Assembly: GCF_007827975.1 (NCBI RefSeq)
Contig: NZ_VITT01000002.1
DNA: 64,000 nt
Source of the DNA: Nitrospirillum viridazoti
GTDB lineage: Bacteria; Pseudomonadota; Alphaproteobacteria; Azospirillales; Azospirillaceae
Strand: one strand, 5' to 3'
The notes beneath the pieces are model-generated. The model searched no databases and was not told where the DNA came from. It worked only from the letters and a program-made list of their open reading frames with translations. Position numbers and translations under genes: made by a program. Each line of letters opens with the position of its first letter. Position 1 is the first letter of the stretch. This document shows positions 33,582-43,164 of the stretch, piece after piece.

Positions 33582-34565
33582 ATGCGTGCCATGGTTTGGG
33601 AAGGGACGGGGGCGCTGGAGGAACGGGACTTGCCCGATCCGGAACCGGGGCCGGGCGAAGTCCGCCTCGCCGTGCGGGCCTGCGGCGTCTGCCGCACCGA
33701 CCTTCACCTGATCGATGGCGACCTGCCGCCGGGCGGCCTGCCCCGCGTCCCAGGCCATGAAATCGTGGGCATCGTCGACCAGCTGGGTCCGGGGGTCGTC
33801 GACCTCCACCTGGGGCAGCGTGTGGGCGTGGGCTGGCTGGGCCACAGTTGCCAGCGCTGCCCTTATTGCCTGGCGGGTCATGAGAACCTCTGCGACCAGC
33901 CTGCCTTCACCGGCTATACCCGCGACGGCGGCTTCGCCACGCTGGCCGTGGCGGAGGCGCGCTACGTCTATCCCTTGGACGGCATCGACCTGGCCGACGC
34001 CATGGTGGCCCCGCTGCTGTGCGCCGGTCTCATTGGCTGGCGGTCGCTGGTGATGGCCGGCCCGCATCGCAAGTTGGGCTTGTATGGTTTCGGCGCCGCC
34101 GGCCATATCATCCTCCAGGCCGCCCGCTGGCAGGGGGCCGAGGTGTTCGTCTTCACCCGGCCCGGCGACCTGGCCGCGCAAGAGTTCGCCCTAACCCTGG
34201 GCGCCGTCTGGGCCGGCTCGTCGGAGGAGCCGCCGCCCGAGCCCCTGGACGCGGCTATCCTCTACGCCCCGGTGGGTGCGCTGGTGCCGGCGGCGCTGGC
34301 GGCGGTGCGCAAGGGCGGGCGGGTGGTCTGCGCCGGCATCCACATGAGCGACATTCCCGCCTTTCCCTACAGCCTGCTGTGGGGGGAACGCCAGTTGGTC
34401 TCGGTCGCCAATCTGACGCGGGTCGACGCGCTGGATTTCCTGCGCGTCGTGCCCCTGGCGGGCATCCGGCCGGCGGTGACATCCTATCCGCTGTCCCAGG
34501 CCAACCGGGCGATCCAGGATCTGCGGGCCGGGCAGGTGCGCGGGGCCGCGGTCTTGGTGCCCTGA
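33582..34565 (+). CDS. Zinc-dependent alcohol dehydrogenase family protein
   Basis: A 327-residue MDR enzyme resembling AdhA/AcuI-type zinc alcohol dehydrogenases. It has catalytic zinc ligands in RACGVCRTDLHLIDGDLP and VPGHEIVG. The structural zinc cysteines are in CQRCPYCLAGHENLC. The coenzyme domain has LYGFGAAGHIILQAARW. GAGGAA precedes ATG 33582. It is divergent from phaB and convergent with the exporter permease 3 bp away. In PHA and low-oxygen islands such enzymes typically dispose of aldehydes or balance NADH. Confidence 0.9.
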   Translation: MRAMVWEGTGALEERDLPDPEPGPGEVRLAVRACGVCRTDLHLIDGDLPPGGLPRVPGHEIVGIVDQLGPGVVDLHLGQRVGVGWLGHSCQRCPYCLAGHENLCDQPAFTGYTRDGGFATLAVAEARYVYPLDGIDLADAMVAPLLCAGLIGWRSLVMAGPHRKLGLYGFGAAGHIILQAARWQGAEVFVFTRPGDLAAQEFALTLGAVWAGSSEEPPPEPLDAAILYAPVGALVPAALAAVRKGGRVVCAGIHMSDIPAFPYSLLWGERQLVSVANLTRVDALDFLRVVPLAGIRPAVTSYPLSQANRAIQDLRAGQVRGAAVLVP

Positions 34566-34568
34566 CGG

Positions 34569-35696
34569 TCAGCGCGCCGCCGCCAGGTGGCGGCGAAAGC
34601 GCCACAGGCTGAGGCAGAAGAACAGCGCGCCCGTGCCGGCGACGGCGGCGAAGTGGCGCCAGACCAGGGTGATGTCCGCCCCCCGGTACAGGATGGCCTG
34701 GGCGAAGGCCACGAACTGGGTGGCGGGGGAGAACTGCATGACCCGCTGCAGCCAGACGGGCATGCTCTCCAGCGGCGTGTTGCCGCCCGACAGCAGGTTC
34801 AGGGGCAGGACGATCAGGATGAACAGCAGGCCCAGCTGCGGCATGGACCGCGCCACCGTGGCCAGGAAGATGCCCAGGGCGGTGGTGAAGAACAGATAGA
34901 CGGCGGTGCCGGCCATGAACAGGGGCAGGGACCCGGCAAGGTGGATGCCCAGGGCCCAGCGGATGATCAGCGCCAGGGAAAGCGCCGTCATACCCAGCAC
35001 CACCAGGCCGTTGGCCAGCACCTTGGCCCCCATGATCTCCAACGGGCGCACGGGCATGACCAGCAGATGCTCCAGCGTGCCGTGCTCCCGCTCCCGGATG
35101 ACGGCGGCGCCGGTCAGCAGGACCGACAGCATGGTGACGTTGAACAGGATGGCCATCAGGCCGGTGAAGCGCGTCGTTTCCAGCGTCTGGTTGAAGGCGA
35201 AGCGCAGCTGGGCGCTGACCACATCGGGGACGGTGGTGGTCTTGTCGCGCGCCAGGAAGCGTGTGACCTCATCGCTCAGCACCGACTGGATCTGGGCGGC
35301 GCCGATGCCGGCCTGCATCATGGCGGTGGCGTCCACCAGGATCTGCAGCTCCGCCCCGCGGCCGGCCAGCAGGTCGGCCTGGAAGTCCGGCGGCACATCC
35401 AGCACGAAGGTGTAGCGCGCGTCGGCCATGGCGCGGTCGACCTCGCCCTTGCCGATGAGGGCGGGGGACTGGAAGTCCGGCGCGCGGAAGGCGGAGCGGA
35501 ACCGCAGCGCCAGGGGCGACCGGTCCTCGTCCACGATGGCGATGGAGGCGTTGCGCAGCTCGTGGCTGATGCCCGTGGCCTGCAGGTAGATCATGCCGGT
35601 GAAGGCGTAGAGCACGAAGAACAGCATGAAGCGGTCGCGCAGCAGGCCCGCCAGCTCCTTGCGCGCCAGGGTCAGCAGATTGCGGAAGGCCGCCAT
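34569..35696 (-). CDS. ABC-2 type permease (YhhJ-like)
   Basis: A 375-residue membrane subunit. An N-terminal helix (FMLFFVLYAFTGMIYLQAT) is followed by a large extracytoplasmic domain, then five helices around the conserved REREHGTLEHLLVMPVRPLEIMGAK loop and PLNLLSGGNTPLESMP. It is the last gene of a unit in the order HlyD, RbbA-type ATPase, permease, as in Escherichia coli yhiI-rbbA-yhhJ. It follows the ATPase gene by 4 bp. Confidence 0.9.
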   Translation of the reverse strand: MAAFRNLLTLARKELAGLLRDRFMLFFVLYAFTGMIYLQATGISHELRNASIAIVDEDRSPLALRFRSAFRAPDFQSPALIGKGEVDRAMADARYTFVLDVPPDFQADLLAGRGAELQILVDATAMMQAGIGAAQIQSVLSDEVTRFLARDKTTTVPDVVSAQLRFAFNQTLETTRFTGLMAILFNVTMLSVLLTGAAVIREREHGTLEHLLVMPVRPLEIMGAKVLANGLVVLGMTALSLALIIRWALGIHLAGSLPLFMAGTAVYLFFTTALGIFLATVARSMPQLGLLFILIVLPLNLLSGGNTPLESMPVWLQRVMQFSPATQFVAFAQAILYRGADITLVWRHFAAVAGTGALFFCLSLWRFRRHLAAAR

Positions 35697-35700
35697 GGGC

Positions 35701-38415
35701 TCACGCCTCCTGCTTGCGCAGCAGCACGGCCGCCGTCACCACCAGGACGGGGAAGAAGGCCAGCAGCGACAGGATGAAGGGCGTCAGCTCCGCCAGCGAC
35801 AGCCCCTTGGTGAAGGCGCCCACCACCGTCTTCACGAAGTAGGTGGTGGGGAAGATGGCGCCCAGCAGATGGGGCATGCCCGACAGGGTGGAGACGGGCT
35901 GCATCATGCCGGAGAACTGGATGGCCGGCAGCATGGTTACGATGGCGGTGCCGAAGACGGCGGCCGTCTGCGTGCTGACGAAGCAGGACACCAGCAGGCC
36001 CAGCGCGGTGGTGGCCATGACATAGGCCAGCGCCCCCAGGCTGAGGCCCAACAGGCTGCCCTTCAGGGGCACATGGAAGATGACCAGCGCCATCATGACC
36101 ATGATGGCATAGTTGAAGAAGGCGATGGCGATGTAGGGCAGCTGCTTGCCCAACAGGAACTCCAGGCGCGATACCGGCGTGACGTAGAGGTTGGTGATGG
36201 ACCCCAGCTCCTTCTCCCGCACCACGCCCAGGGCCGTCAGGATGGACGGGATGAAGACCAGCAGCAGGCCGATGACGCAGGGCACCATGGCGTCGGCGGA
36301 ACGGAAGGCCTGATTGTAGCGAAAGCGCGGAATGAGGTTCAGTCCGGGTGCGTCCTCGACACCGGCCTCCGTCGCCAGATCCTGCTGCAGCCGGACGAAC
36401 AGGCCGGCGACATAGCCCTGGATGGTCTCCGCCCGGAAGGGCATGGCGCCGTCGATGCGCACCGCCACCTCCGTCGGCGTGCCCTTCTTCACGTCGCGGC
36501 CGAAGTCGGGCGGGATATCGACCACCAGGGCGACGTCATTGGCCTGCAGGCGCTTCAAAGCCTGGGCCGCGTCGACGGCGGGCGGCGTGCCCTGGAAGTA
36601 GCGGGAACTGGAGAACGCCTCCACCACCGTGCGCGACAGGGGGCTGTGGTCGCGGTCCAGCACGGTGTAGCGCAGGTTCTCGACATCGAAGTTGATGCCG
36701 AAGCCGAAGACCAGCATCAGCATCAGGGTGCCCAGCAGGGCGACGGTCAGGCGGACGGGGTCGCGGCGCAGCTCCAACCCCTCGCGCAGGGCATAGGCTG
36801 ACAGCCGCCGCAGGGAAAAGGCGCCGGTGTCCGCCAAGGCGTTCGGCGTCGGCGATGCCGCCGCCGGGCCGGGTGCCGGCGCCTCATCCGGCGCGCTTTC
36901 CCGCATGTAGGCGACGAAAGCGTCGTCCAAACTGGCGGCGTCCTTGGCCCGGCGCAGGTCATCCGGCGCGCCCACCGCCAGCACGCGGCCGGCCTGCATG
37001 AAGGCGACGCGGTCGCAGCGCGCGGCCTCGTTCATGTAGTGGGTGGAGACGAAGATGGTGACGCCCTGGTCGCGCGACAGGATGGTCAGCTGCCGCCAGA
37101 AGGCGTCGCGGGCCACCGGGTCGACGCCCGAGGTGGGTTCGTCCAGGATCAGGACTTCGGGCTTGTGCAGCACCGACACAGCCAGTGACAGGCGCTGGCG
37201 CACGCCCAGCGGCAGGCTGTCCGCCAGGGCCGTCAGGTAGGGGGCCAGGCCGAAGTCCGCCACCACCTCGGCGATGCGCGCCTGCGCCGCGCCGCCGGTG
37301 AGGCCGAACAGGGTGGCGTGCAGATCCAGATTCTGCGCCACCGACAGGTCACCGTAGAGCGAGAAGGACTGGGCCATGTAGCCCACCCGGCGGCGAGTCG
37401 CCAGGTCGCCGGGATCGACCGGCTGGCCGAACAGCAGGGGCGTGCCGGCGCTGGCCGGCAGCAGGCCGGTCAGCATCTTCATGGTGGTGGTCTTCCCGCA
37501 GCCGTTGGAGCCCAGAAAGCCGAAGATCTCCCCTTTGGGAATGGCGAAGCTGACCCGGTCCACGGCGACGAAATCGCCGAAACGGCAGGTCAGCTCCCGC
37601 GCCTCGATGGCGATGGGCCGGCCGGACGGCAGGGTGGTGGTGGTCGCGGTTTCGTCCGGTCCCCGCCGGTCCGGCGGCAGCAGGGCAACGAAGGCCGCTT
37701 CCAGGGTGGCCGTGCCGGTGCGGCTCATGAGCTCGACCGGCGTGCCGTCGGCCAGGATGCGGCCGCCATCCATCATCACTGCCCGGTCGAAGCGCTGGGC
37801 TTCATCCATGTAGGAGGTGGCGACCAGCAGGGTCATGCCCGGCCGCTCCGCCCGTATGCCGTCGATCAGATCCCAGAACTGCCGGCGGGACAACGGATCG
37901 ACGCCGGTGGTCGGCTCATCCAGGATCAGCAGGTCTGGATCATGGATCAGGGCGCAGCACAGCCCCAGCTTCTGGCGCATGCCGCCCGACAGCTTGCCCG
38001 CCGGCCGGTCGGGAAAAGGGGCGAGGCCGGTGGCGGCCAGCAGATGGTCGATGCGCCGGCGGCGCTCCCCCGGGCCCTGCCCGAACAGCTTGCCGAAGAA
38101 CTCCAGGTTTTCCCGCACCGACAGGTCGGGATAGAGGTTGCGGCCCAGTCCCTGGGGCATGAAGGCGACGCGGGGCTGCAGGCGCCGGCGGTCCCGCCCG
38201 CGCGCCATGTCCCCGCCCAAGACCTCCAAGCCGCCCCGCTGCAGCCGCTTGGCGCCGGCGATCAGGCCAAGCAGGGTGGACTTGCCCACGCCATCCGGGC
38301 CGATCAGGGCCAGGGTACCGCCGGGCGGCACCGCCAGGGTCACGGCATCCAGCGCCGGGATGCGGCCATACTGGTGGCTGATGCCCGTGGCGCGGATGGC
38401 GGACGGCGGTGTCAT
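35701..38415 (-). CDS. rbbA: RbbA-type ABC ATPase-permease fusion
   Basis: A 904-residue protein with two nucleotide-binding domains and a C-terminal ABC-2 permease. NBD1 has Walker A GPDGVGKST (39-47), signature LSGGM (142-146) and Walker B LLILDEPTTG. NBD2 has Walker A GSNGCGKTT (302-310) and Walker B VLILDEPTSG (421-430), but its signature reads LPLGVRQRLSLA. From about residue 560 come six membrane segments with REKELGSITNLYVTPVSRLEFLLGK. E. coli RbbA is reported as a ribosome-associated ATPase, while the neighbours here fit an exporter. The stop region overlaps no gene; the start overlaps HlyD by 4 bp in reverse order. Confidence 0.9.
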   Translation of the reverse strand: MTPPSAIRATGISHQYGRIPALDAVTLAVPPGGTLALIGPDGVGKSTLLGLIAGAKRLQRGGLEVLGGDMARGRDRRRLQPRVAFMPQGLGRNLYPDLSVRENLEFFGKLFGQGPGERRRRIDHLLAATGLAPFPDRPAGKLSGGMRQKLGLCCALIHDPDLLILDEPTTGVDPLSRRQFWDLIDGIRAERPGMTLLVATSYMDEAQRFDRAVMMDGGRILADGTPVELMSRTGTATLEAAFVALLPPDRRGPDETATTTTLPSGRPIAIEARELTCRFGDFVAVDRVSFAIPKGEIFGFLGSNGCGKTTTMKMLTGLLPASAGTPLLFGQPVDPGDLATRRRVGYMAQSFSLYGDLSVAQNLDLHATLFGLTGGAAQARIAEVVADFGLAPYLTALADSLPLGVRQRLSLAVSVLHKPEVLILDEPTSGVDPVARDAFWRQLTILSRDQGVTIFVSTHYMNEAARCDRVAFMQAGRVLAVGAPDDLRRAKDAASLDDAFVAYMRESAPDEAPAPGPAAASPTPNALADTGAFSLRRLSAYALREGLELRRDPVRLTVALLGTLMLMLVFGFGINFDVENLRYTVLDRDHSPLSRTVVEAFSSSRYFQGTPPAVDAAQALKRLQANDVALVVDIPPDFGRDVKKGTPTEVAVRIDGAMPFRAETIQGYVAGLFVRLQQDLATEAGVEDAPGLNLIPRFRYNQAFRSADAMVPCVIGLLLVFIPSILTALGVVREKELGSITNLYVTPVSRLEFLLGKQLPYIAIAFFNYAIMVMMALVIFHVPLKGSLLGLSLGALAYVMATTALGLLVSCFVSTQTAAVFGTAIVTMLPAIQFSGMMQPVSTLSGMPHLLGAIFPTTYFVKTVVGAFTKGLSLAELTPFILSLLAFFPVLVVTAAVLLRKQEA

Positions 38416-39407
38416 TGCGCCGCCGTGGTGGTCAGGCGTGATTGCAGCCAGGCGGGCCAGGGGGCCGCCGCGTCCAGGCGGACATAGGCCGTGCCGCTGA
38501 CACCCGTCTTCACCTGCTCGATATGGCTGGTCACCAGGGCCTGCGGCACCCGGGCCTTCAGCCGGAACATCATGCGGTCGCGCTCCGCCCGGGTTTCCAC
38601 CTGCTTGGGCGTGAACTGAGCCTTGGGCGCCACGAAGCTGACCTTGGCCGGGATGGCCAGGCCGGGCAGGGCATCCAGCAGCAGGCGCACATCCGCGCCC
38701 AGCGCCACGCGGTTGGCGTAGTCGGTGGGCAGGAAGAAGGTCATGTAGACATCGGACAGGTCCAGCAGGGTGGCGACCTTGCCGCCGGCGCCCAGCATCT
38801 CCCCCGGTTGCGCCAGCTTGTACAGGATGCGGCCGGTCATCGGCGCCTTGAGGATGCCATCGTCCGCCAGGTCGCGCAGCCGGTCGGCGTCGGCCTCCGC
38901 CGCGTGGATGGCTTCCTCGGCGGCGCTCAGTCCGCTCTTGGCCGATCGCAGGGCGGCCAAGGCGCTTTTCAGCTGATTGCGATTGGTATCCACCCGCTGC
39001 TGCGAGACGTTGCCTCGGGAAAACAATTCGTTGGCCCGGTTCATCTCCTTGGTGGTGAACTCCAGGTCGCTTTGCCGCTGCACCACCAGGCTGGCGGACT
39101 GGTCACGGGTTTTCTGCGCCTGCGCCAGGGCGGCGGTGGCGGCGCGATACTGGGCTTGGACGTCCCGCACGTCCAGTCGCGCCAGCACGGTGCCAGCCTG
39201 CACCAGCTGCCCCTCCTCGAATTCAATGGTCAGGACGCGGGCCGCATACTTGGCGGCGATGTCCACCTCCTGCGCCTCGATGCGGCCGTCGGCGGAGACG
39301 AAGCCCGCCGGCAGCACGTTGCCGCGCGTGCGCAGCCACAGCAGGTAGCCGCCGCCGGCGGCGCCGGCCAACAGGATCAACACCAGCAGGAACTTGAGGA
39401 AGCGCAT
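38412..39407 (-). CDS. HlyD family membrane-fusion protein (YhiI-like)
   Basis: A 331-residue periplasmic adaptor. An N-terminal anchor (FLKFLLVLILLAGAAGGGYLLW) is followed by a biotinyl-lipoyl half (GFVSADGRIEAQEVDIAAKYAARV), a coiled-coil hairpin (about 75-185) and the second lipoyl half APMTGRILYKLAQPGEMLGAGG. Its TGA overlaps the ATG of the RbbA-type gene. It would link the inner-membrane ABC exporter to an outer-membrane channel, none of which is encoded nearby. Confidence 0.92.
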   Translation of the reverse strand: MRFLKFLLVLILLAGAAGGGYLLWLRTRGNVLPAGFVSADGRIEAQEVDIAAKYAARVLTIEFEEGQLVQAGTVLARLDVRDVQAQYRAATAALAQAQKTRDQSASLVVQRQSDLEFTTKEMNRANELFSRGNVSQQRVDTNRNQLKSALAALRSAKSGLSAAEEAIHAAEADADRLRDLADDGILKAPMTGRILYKLAQPGEMLGAGGKVATLLDLSDVYMTFFLPTDYANRVALGADVRLLLDALPGLAIPAKVSFVAPKAQFTPKQVETRAERDRMMFRLKARVPQALVTSHIEQVKTGVSGTAYVRLDAAAPWPAWLQSRLTTTAAQ

Positions 39408-39422
39408 GGGACCGGTGCTCCT

Positions 39423-41024
39423 TCAGGGGTTGGCCGGGGGCGCCGGGTTGGGGGCCTGGGGTTTCAACAGCGCGGTGATGCGGTCCAGCAGGGCCAGGCG
39501 CTGCGCGTCGCCGTCGGCATGGCGCAGCGTTTCCGCCAGGTCGAGGATCGTCGCGGCATAGACGTTGTGCCAATCCTGTTCGGGCACGGTGGCCAGACGC
39601 GGCTGGTCGGCCGGCTTCCGCTCCGCATGGCCGGGCCGCAGGACGATGGTCTCATCCAGTTCAGGCTGATGGACCGGGACTGACAGACCGCGGGTGGCCA
39701 GCGCGTCGGCCAGGGCCTGCCGCGGCGTGGTCTCCCCGTGCATCAGGGCGATGCCGTTGCGGATGGGACCGCGCGCCGCCAGCCACGCCAACAAGGCCGC
39801 CTGGTCGGCGTGGCCGGAATAGCTGTCCAGGGTGCGGATGCGGGCGTGCACCTCCACCTCTTCGCCGTGGATGCGGACGTGGCTGGTCCCCTGGGTCAGG
39901 ATGCGGCCCAGCGTGCCCGGCGCCTGATAGCCGACGAACAGGACCGTGGCGTTGCGTTGCCACAAATGATTCTTCAGGTGATGGCGGATGCGGCCCGCGT
40001 CGCACATGCCGCTGGCCGCCATGATGATGGCGCCGCCGCCCAGACGGTTCAGGCGCTTGCTGTTCTCCACCGCCGTGATGGGGTGGAAATAGGGCCGGTC
40101 GAAGGGATCGGCCACGGCGGCGTGGTTGATGTCCGGCAGGTGCTGGCGGAAGACTTCCGTCACGTTCACCGCCAGCGGGCTGTCCAGGAAAATGTCCGTG
40201 CGCGGCAGGGCCCCGTCGTCCATCAGCCGGGCCAGGTCGTACAGCAGCTCCTGCGTCCGCTCCACAGCGAACACGGGGATCAGCAGCACGCCGCCCGCCT
40301 TCAGCGCCGCGGCCACCTCCTCGCCCAATTGGCGCCGGCGTTCCTCATTATCCATGGGTGGGCGCAGCGTGCCGCCGTAGGTCGATTCACAAAACACCCA
40401 GTCCACGCCCGACGGGCCCTCCGGCAGGCCGTGGAAGGGCTTGTCGCCCGGCCCCAGGTCACCCGAGAACAGCAGTGTCTGTTCCCCACCGTCGCCCGCC
40501 ACCTTGACCTCAACCGAGGCCGAGCCCAGCAGATGTCCCGCATCCCAGAAGCGGATCCGCACGCCGGGCATGACGTCGATCCAAGTGCCGTATTCGCCCG
40601 GTTCCAACTGGTCCAGGCAGGCCTCCGCGTCCTTCCGGGTGTAGATGGGCTGCACCTCCGCCCGGCCGCGCTGGCGGTTGCGGTGGTTCAGGTGCTGAAC
40701 CTCGCTTTCCTGGATGAAGCCGCTGTCGGGCAGCATGAAGGTCAACAGGTCCCGCGTGCCCCCGGTGCAGTGGATGCGGCCTTTGAAGCCCTGGCGGCAC
40801 AGTTTGGGCACCAGGCCGCTGTGATCGATGTGGGCGTGGGTCAGCACCAGCGCCGCCGGCTCGCGAGGGTCGAAGGGGAAGTCGCGGTAGTTCAGCTCCT
40901 TGACCGTCTTGGGACCCTGGAACAGGCCGCAGTCGATGAGCAGCGCCCCGCCATCGTGGCGGATCAGGGTGCAGGACCCGGTGACGGTGCCGGCGGCGCC
41001 GTGGAAGGTGACGGTGGGGATCAT
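39423..41024 (-). CDS. MBL-fold beta-CASP hydrolase with RNA-specificity domain
   Basis: A 533-residue metallo-beta-lactamase/beta-CASP protein of the type annotated as exoribonuclease or CPSF-like. The zinc motif is His63-x-His65-x-Asp67-His68 (LTHAHIDHSG). The beta-CASP region contains DIFLDSPLAVNVTEVF, AIIMAASGMCDAGRIRHHL and the C-terminal LDSYSGHADQAALLAWL. The start is placed at ATG 41024, where the normal fold begins (IPTVTFHGAAGTVTGSC); 34 further upstream in-frame residues lack support. In several proteobacteria such genes sit in anaerobic stress islands, as here. It may turn over RNA, but this is not shown. Confidence 0.88.
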   Translation of the reverse strand: MIPTVTFHGAAGTVTGSCTLIRHDGGALLIDCGLFQGPKTVKELNYRDFPFDPREPAALVLTHAHIDHSGLVPKLCRQGFKGRIHCTGGTRDLLTFMLPDSGFIQESEVQHLNHRNRQRGRAEVQPIYTRKDAEACLDQLEPGEYGTWIDVMPGVRIRFWDAGHLLGSASVEVKVAGDGGEQTLLFSGDLGPGDKPFHGLPEGPSGVDWVFCESTYGGTLRPPMDNEERRRQLGEEVAAALKAGGVLLIPVFAVERTQELLYDLARLMDDGALPRTDIFLDSPLAVNVTEVFRQHLPDINHAAVADPFDRPYFHPITAVENSKRLNRLGGGAIIMAASGMCDAGRIRHHLKNHLWQRNATVLFVGYQAPGTLGRILTQGTSHVRIHGEEVEVHARIRTLDSYSGHADQAALLAWLAARGPIRNGIALMHGETTPRQALADALATRGLSVPVHQPELDETIVLRPGHAERKPADQPRLATVPEQDWHNVYAATILDLAETLRHADGDAQRLALLDRITALLKPQAPNPAPPANP

Positions 41025-41056
41025 GGGAACAGGCCTTTGAATGATCAGGCGTAGGG

Positions 41057-41896
41057 TCAGGCTTCGGAAGGCGGCGCGGCGAGGGCCGCCGGCACCTTCA
41101 GGCCATGGGCCAGCAGGGCGCGCCACACGCCCACGGCGTCATCGGCGAAGCTGAACAGCTCCAAATCGGCCGGGGAGATCATGCCGGTCTTGGCCAGCAC
41201 GTCGAAATTCAACACCCGTTTCCAGTAGGCCCTGTCCATCAGCACGACAGGAATGGCCGGGGACTTGCCCGCCTGGCGCAGGGTCAGGATCTCGAACATC
41301 TCGTCCAAGGTGCCAAAGCCGCCGGGGAAGATGACCAGGCCCGCCGCCCGCATGGCGAAGTGCAGCTTGCGCATGGCGAAGTAATGGAACTGGAAGGTCA
41401 GCTCCGGCGTGGTATAGGGGTTGGGCTCCTGCTCATGCGGCAGGGCGATGTTGAAGCCTATGCTGGGCGCGCCTGCTTCCCAGGCGCCGCGGTTGACCGC
41501 CGCCATCAGGCCGCCGCCGCCGCCGGTGGCGATGACGTTGTCGCGATAGCCGCCGGGAATGCCGTCCAGCGCCCCGCCCCGTTGAGAGGCCAGCCGGCCG
41601 AAGGCCAACGCCTCGCCATACCACCGGTGGGCGTTGGGGAACTCCGCGGCGCGCGCCACCTCCTCCGCTGTCGCCGGCGGCCCATCCGGGTCGCGAACCC
41701 GCGCGCTGCCGAAGGCGACCAGGGTGGAGCGCACGCCCCAGGCCCTCAGCCGCTCCTCGGCCTTCTCATACTCCAGCATCAGGCGGGCCCCCCGCATGCT
41801 GTCGCTCAGCAGGAAACTCTGATCCAGCGCCGGCAGGCGATAGGCGGGGGACGCCAGTTGCGCCCGGTTGTCGGGCCTTGAAGCATCGCGCGACAT
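41057..41896 (-). CDS. LOG family protein (TIGR00730-like)
   Basis: A 279-residue Rossmann-like protein of the LOG/lysine-decarboxylase-like family. The motif PGGFGTLDEMFEILT and the upstream IATGGGGGLMAAVNRGAWEAG are diagnostic. Characterised LOG proteins release free bases from nucleoside monophosphates. The longer form with an N-terminal helical extension, as here, has unclear substrates. ATG 41896 has AAGGA upstream; ATG 41917 is an alternative. A longer ORF to 42046 overlaps the dehydrogenase stop. Confidence 0.85.
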   Translation of the reverse strand: MSRDASRPDNRAQLASPAYRLPALDQSFLLSDSMRGARLMLEYEKAEERLRAWGVRSTLVAFGSARVRDPDGPPATAEEVARAAEFPNAHRWYGEALAFGRLASQRGGALDGIPGGYRDNVIATGGGGGLMAAVNRGAWEAGAPSIGFNIALPHEQEPNPYTTPELTFQFHYFAMRKLHFAMRAAGLVIFPGGFGTLDEMFEILTLRQAGKSPAIPVVLMDRAYWKRVLNFDVLAKTGMISPADLELFSFADDAVGVWRALLAHGLKVPAALAAPPSEA

Positions 41897-42042
41897 GATG
41901 GGAAGCGTCCTTGTCATGACCGCCGGATGGGCGGCCGGACCCCGTCCGGCCGCCCATCCGTTCATGACCCAACCATTCACCATCCCGGCTGTTGGCAAAA
42001 TGATCCACCTCAATCTCCGATCGCGTCGCGGCGGGCGTGGGA

Positions 42043-43080
42043 TCAAGGGCTGATGACCACCTTCAGGGCGTGGCTGTCGGCGGCATGGCCGAAGGTGTCA
42101 TAGGCGGACAGGATGCCGTCCAACGTGAACCGGTGGGTGATCAGCACCGACGGGTCCAGCTTCCGCGACTGCACGGTCTTCAGCAGCATGGGTGTGCTGA
42201 CGGTATCCACCAGCCGCGTGGTGATGGCGATGTTCTGTGCCCACAGCCGGTCCAGGTGCAGATCGGCCTTGTGTCCGTGCACGCCCACGTTGGCGATGAT
42301 CCCGCCCGGTGCCACCAGATCCTGGCACAGCTCGAACGTGGCCGGGATGCCCACCGCCTCGATCACCGTGTCGGCGCCCATGCCGCCGGTCCAGGCCTTG
42401 ACTGCCTCCGGCACGTTGGTTTGTGCGCTGTTCAGGGTGCGGGTGGCGCCGAAACGGCGCGCGACCTCCAGCCGGTTGTCGTCGATGTCGATCATGATGA
42501 TCTCGGCTGGGGAATAGAACTGGGCCGTCAGTAACGCGGCCAGGCCGATGGGGCCCGAGCCCACGATGGCCACGGTGGCGCCCGGCGCCACCTTGCCGTT
42601 CAGCACCCCGCATTCGAAGCCGGTGGGCAGGATGTCGCTGAGCATGGCCAAGGCCTCCTCATCCGCCCCGTCGGGGATGGGATAGAGGCTGGTGGCGGCG
42701 TGGGGGATGCGCACGTATTCCGCCTGGGTACCATCAATGGTGTTGCCCAGGATCCAGCCGCCGGTGCGGCAGTGGGAATACATGCCGCGACGGCAGTAGT
42801 CGCAAGTGCCGCAGGCGGTGATGCAGGAAATCAGCACGCGGTCGCCTGGCCTGAACGTCGTGACGCCCGGGCCAACCGCATCGATCACGCCCACGCCCTC
42901 ATGGCCCAGGATGCGGCCCGGCGCGCAGGTGGGCACGTCGCCCTTCAGGATGTGCAGGTCGGTGCCGCAGATGGTCGTCTTGGTGATGCGGACGATGGCG
43001 TCGCCGGGGTCCTTGATCTCCGGCTTGGGCCGCTGCTCCAGCGCCTTGCGGCCGGGGCCTTGGTAGACAAGCGCCTTCAT
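42043..43080 (-). CDS. Zinc-dependent alcohol dehydrogenase (class III-like)
   Basis: A 345-residue zinc MDR enzyme. Catalytic zinc ligands are in TTICGTDLHILKGDVP and ILGHEGVG. The structural zinc cysteines are in CGTCDYCRRGMYSHC. The NAD site is VAIVGSGPIGLAALLTAQFY. The THRFTLDGILSAYDTF and HALKVVI ends resemble bacterial isopropanol/threonine-type dehydrogenases. Its 5' leader holds three 16-bp tandem repeats. Between its stop and LOG no separate promoter is evident. Confidence 0.92.
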   Translation of the reverse strand: MKALVYQGPGRKALEQRPKPEIKDPGDAIVRITKTTICGTDLHILKGDVPTCAPGRILGHEGVGVIDAVGPGVTTFRPGDRVLISCITACGTCDYCRRGMYSHCRTGGWILGNTIDGTQAEYVRIPHAATSLYPIPDGADEEALAMLSDILPTGFECGVLNGKVAPGATVAIVGSGPIGLAALLTAQFYSPAEIIMIDIDDNRLEVARRFGATRTLNSAQTNVPEAVKAWTGGMGADTVIEAVGIPATFELCQDLVAPGGIIANVGVHGHKADLHLDRLWAQNIAITTRLVDTVSTPMLLKTVQSRKLDPSVLITHRFTLDGILSAYDTFGHAADSHALKVVISP

Positions 43081-43094
43081 GACGGTTTTCCCTT

Positions 43095-43142
43095 ATCTCA
43101 GGTTAGTGACGTCTCAGGTTGATGGCGTCTCAGATTGATGGG
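43095..43142. repeat. Three 16-bp tandem repeats upstream of the alcohol dehydrogenase
   Basis: Units at 43095-43110, 43111-43126 and 43127-43142 follow the pattern GTCTCAGGTTGATGGC with a few changes. They lie in the dehydrogenase leader, 15-62 bp upstream of its ATG. They could be a regulatory cluster or slippage-prone filler. Confidence 0.75.
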
Positions 43143-43164
43143 ACCGGTCAGCGGGGCGCCGGCG

